This document shows positions 6,066 to 6,809 of a stretch of 6,809 nucleotides of DNA, piece after piece. The position numbers and the translations under genes are program-made. Position 1 is the first letter of the stretch, and each line of letters starts with the position of its first letter. Origin of the DNA: a bacterium (lineage in GTDB: Bacteria > Elusimicrobiota > Elusimicrobia > Elusimicrobiales > UBA9959); assembly GCA_021845705.1 (NCBI GenBank), contig JAJZVJ010000136.1, positions 1-6,809 of the forward strand, read 5' to 3'. The notes beneath the pieces were generated by a model. That model saw only the letters and a list, made by a program, of their open reading frames with translations. It had not been told where the DNA came from and searched no databases.

Positions 6066-6809
6066 ATGAAAAAACCGCTTTGGCTTGTTACCGGGGGGGC
6101 CGGGTTCATCGGTTCCAATATAGTCGAGGAACTCCTGCGCAGGAAATGCCGCGTGCGGGTGTTTGATAATTTTTCCACCGGCAAGAAAGAGAACCTGGAG
6201 CCGTTCAAAGGCAAGTTCGAGCTGGTAAAGGGCGACCTTCGCGAGCCCAGGGACCTGGCCAGGGCCATGAAGGGCGTCACCTATGTGCTGCACCAGGCGG
6301 CTTTCCGCTCCGTGCCCAAGTCGGTGGATAACCCGCGCGCCGCCAACGATAATAACGCCACGGGCACCCTGAACGCTTTAATGGCGGCCAGGGCCGCGGG
6401 GGTAAAGCGCTTCGTTTACGCCGCGACCAGCTCCGCGTACGGCGAATGCGATATTTTCCCGCAGAAGGAGAGCCTGCCCACCGCGCCGGTCTCCCCTTAT
6501 GCCGTAAGCAAACTGGCCGGGGAGCACTACTGCCATGTTTACGCCAAGACCTACGGGCTTGAAACCGTGGCGCTCCGCTATTTTAACGTGTTCGGGCCCA
6601 GGCAGAACCCGGAGTCCGTCTATTCCGCCGTCATCCCCCGGTTCATGGAACTTGTAATGCAGGGCAAACCGCTGGAAATACACTGGGACGGGAAACAGTC
6701 CCGTGATTTCACGTTCGTCACCAACGGGGTGGACGAAAACATCCGCGCCTCCCTGGCCTGGAGCCTTGTTTCCGGGAAGACTATTCACCTCGCCACCGGA
6801 ACCAAGATC
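6066..6809 (+). CDS. NAD-dependent epimerase, extended SDR family, WbpP-like (3' end outside window)
   Basis: This is a nucleotide-sugar epimerase or dehydratase of the extended short-chain dehydrogenase/reductase family, acting in the cytoplasm. The first 248 codons are present; the gene is cut by the window edge, and family members usually have about 310-345 residues. The NAD-binding Rossmann motif GGAGFIG is at 10-16, with D34 after the second strand favouring NAD(H). GDL (56-58), HQAA (76-79) and SVPKS (82-86) follow. The catalytic set is TSS (121-123) and YAVSK (Y145, K149). RYFNVFGPRQNP (171-182) is the usual substrate-side motif. HQAA followed by SVPxS resembles UDP-GlcNAc 4-epimerases such as WbpP and TviC more than GalE. 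The C-terminal residue that separates UDP-glucose from UDP-GlcNAc epimerases is not in the window, so the substrate remains open. It probably supplies a sugar for LPS or capsule. It has its own leader after the lptD palindrome. Confidence 0.85.
   Translation, partial: MKKPLWLVTGGAGFIGSNIVEELLRRKCRVRVFDNFSTGKKENLEPFKGKFELVKGDLREPRDLARAMKGVTYVLHQAAFRSVPKSVDNPRAANDNNATGTLNALMAARAAGVKRFVYAATSSAYGECDIFPQKESLPTAPVSPYAVSKLAGEHYCHVYAKTYGLETVALRYFNVFGPRQNPESVYSAVIPRFMELVMQGKPLEIHWDGKQSRDFTFVTNGVDENIRASLAWSLVSGKTIHLATGTKI

Overview
The window carries five protein-coding genes, all on the + strand: murA (peptidoglycan), folC (folate), a ROK-family sugar kinase, lptD (outer-membrane LPS assembly) and the first 248 codons of an extended-SDR nucleotide-sugar epimerase that runs off the right edge. 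LptD with a signal peptide implies a diderm bacterium that makes LPS or a related glycolipid. The DNA is GC-rich, yet in murA isoleucine is mostly ATA and AGG is frequent for arginine. This combination, with these gene types, fits a deep-branching diderm such as Elusimicrobiota. That placement is an inference from style only, and no marker in the window proves it.

Layout: 1-119 is a leader holding three tandem hairpins and a Shine-Dalgarno region. murA (120-1376), folC (1420-2715), the ROK kinase (2762-3706) and lptD (3759-5843) follow with gaps of 43, 46 and 52 bases and no visible terminator or promoter between them, so they look like one transcription unit. A 222-base gap (5844-6065) then holds a large palindromic element and an AT-rich stretch with a possible promoter. 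The epimerase gene (6066-6809, incomplete) probably starts a new unit.

How the genes fit together: MurA commits UDP-GlcNAc to peptidoglycan, LptD delivers LPS to the cell surface, and the epimerase probably makes a nucleotide sugar for surface polysaccharide. The kinase may feed hexose phosphate into nucleotide-sugar synthesis. FolC is a housekeeping gene with no direct envelope role. The theme is cell-envelope construction plus central metabolism.

The most unusual signal is non-coding. A core of about 57 bases, made of two adjacent hairpins, occurs at the left edge (1-57, + orientation) and again after lptD (5877-5932, opposite orientation). The two copies keep both stems while the loop of the first hairpin diverges, and one stem has gained a complete A-T pair in one copy. 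The second copy sits inside a further 19-pair inverted repeat (5847-5965), giving a branched structure of about 119 bases. It looks like a dispersed structured repeat family. The protein-coding genes belong to well-known families.
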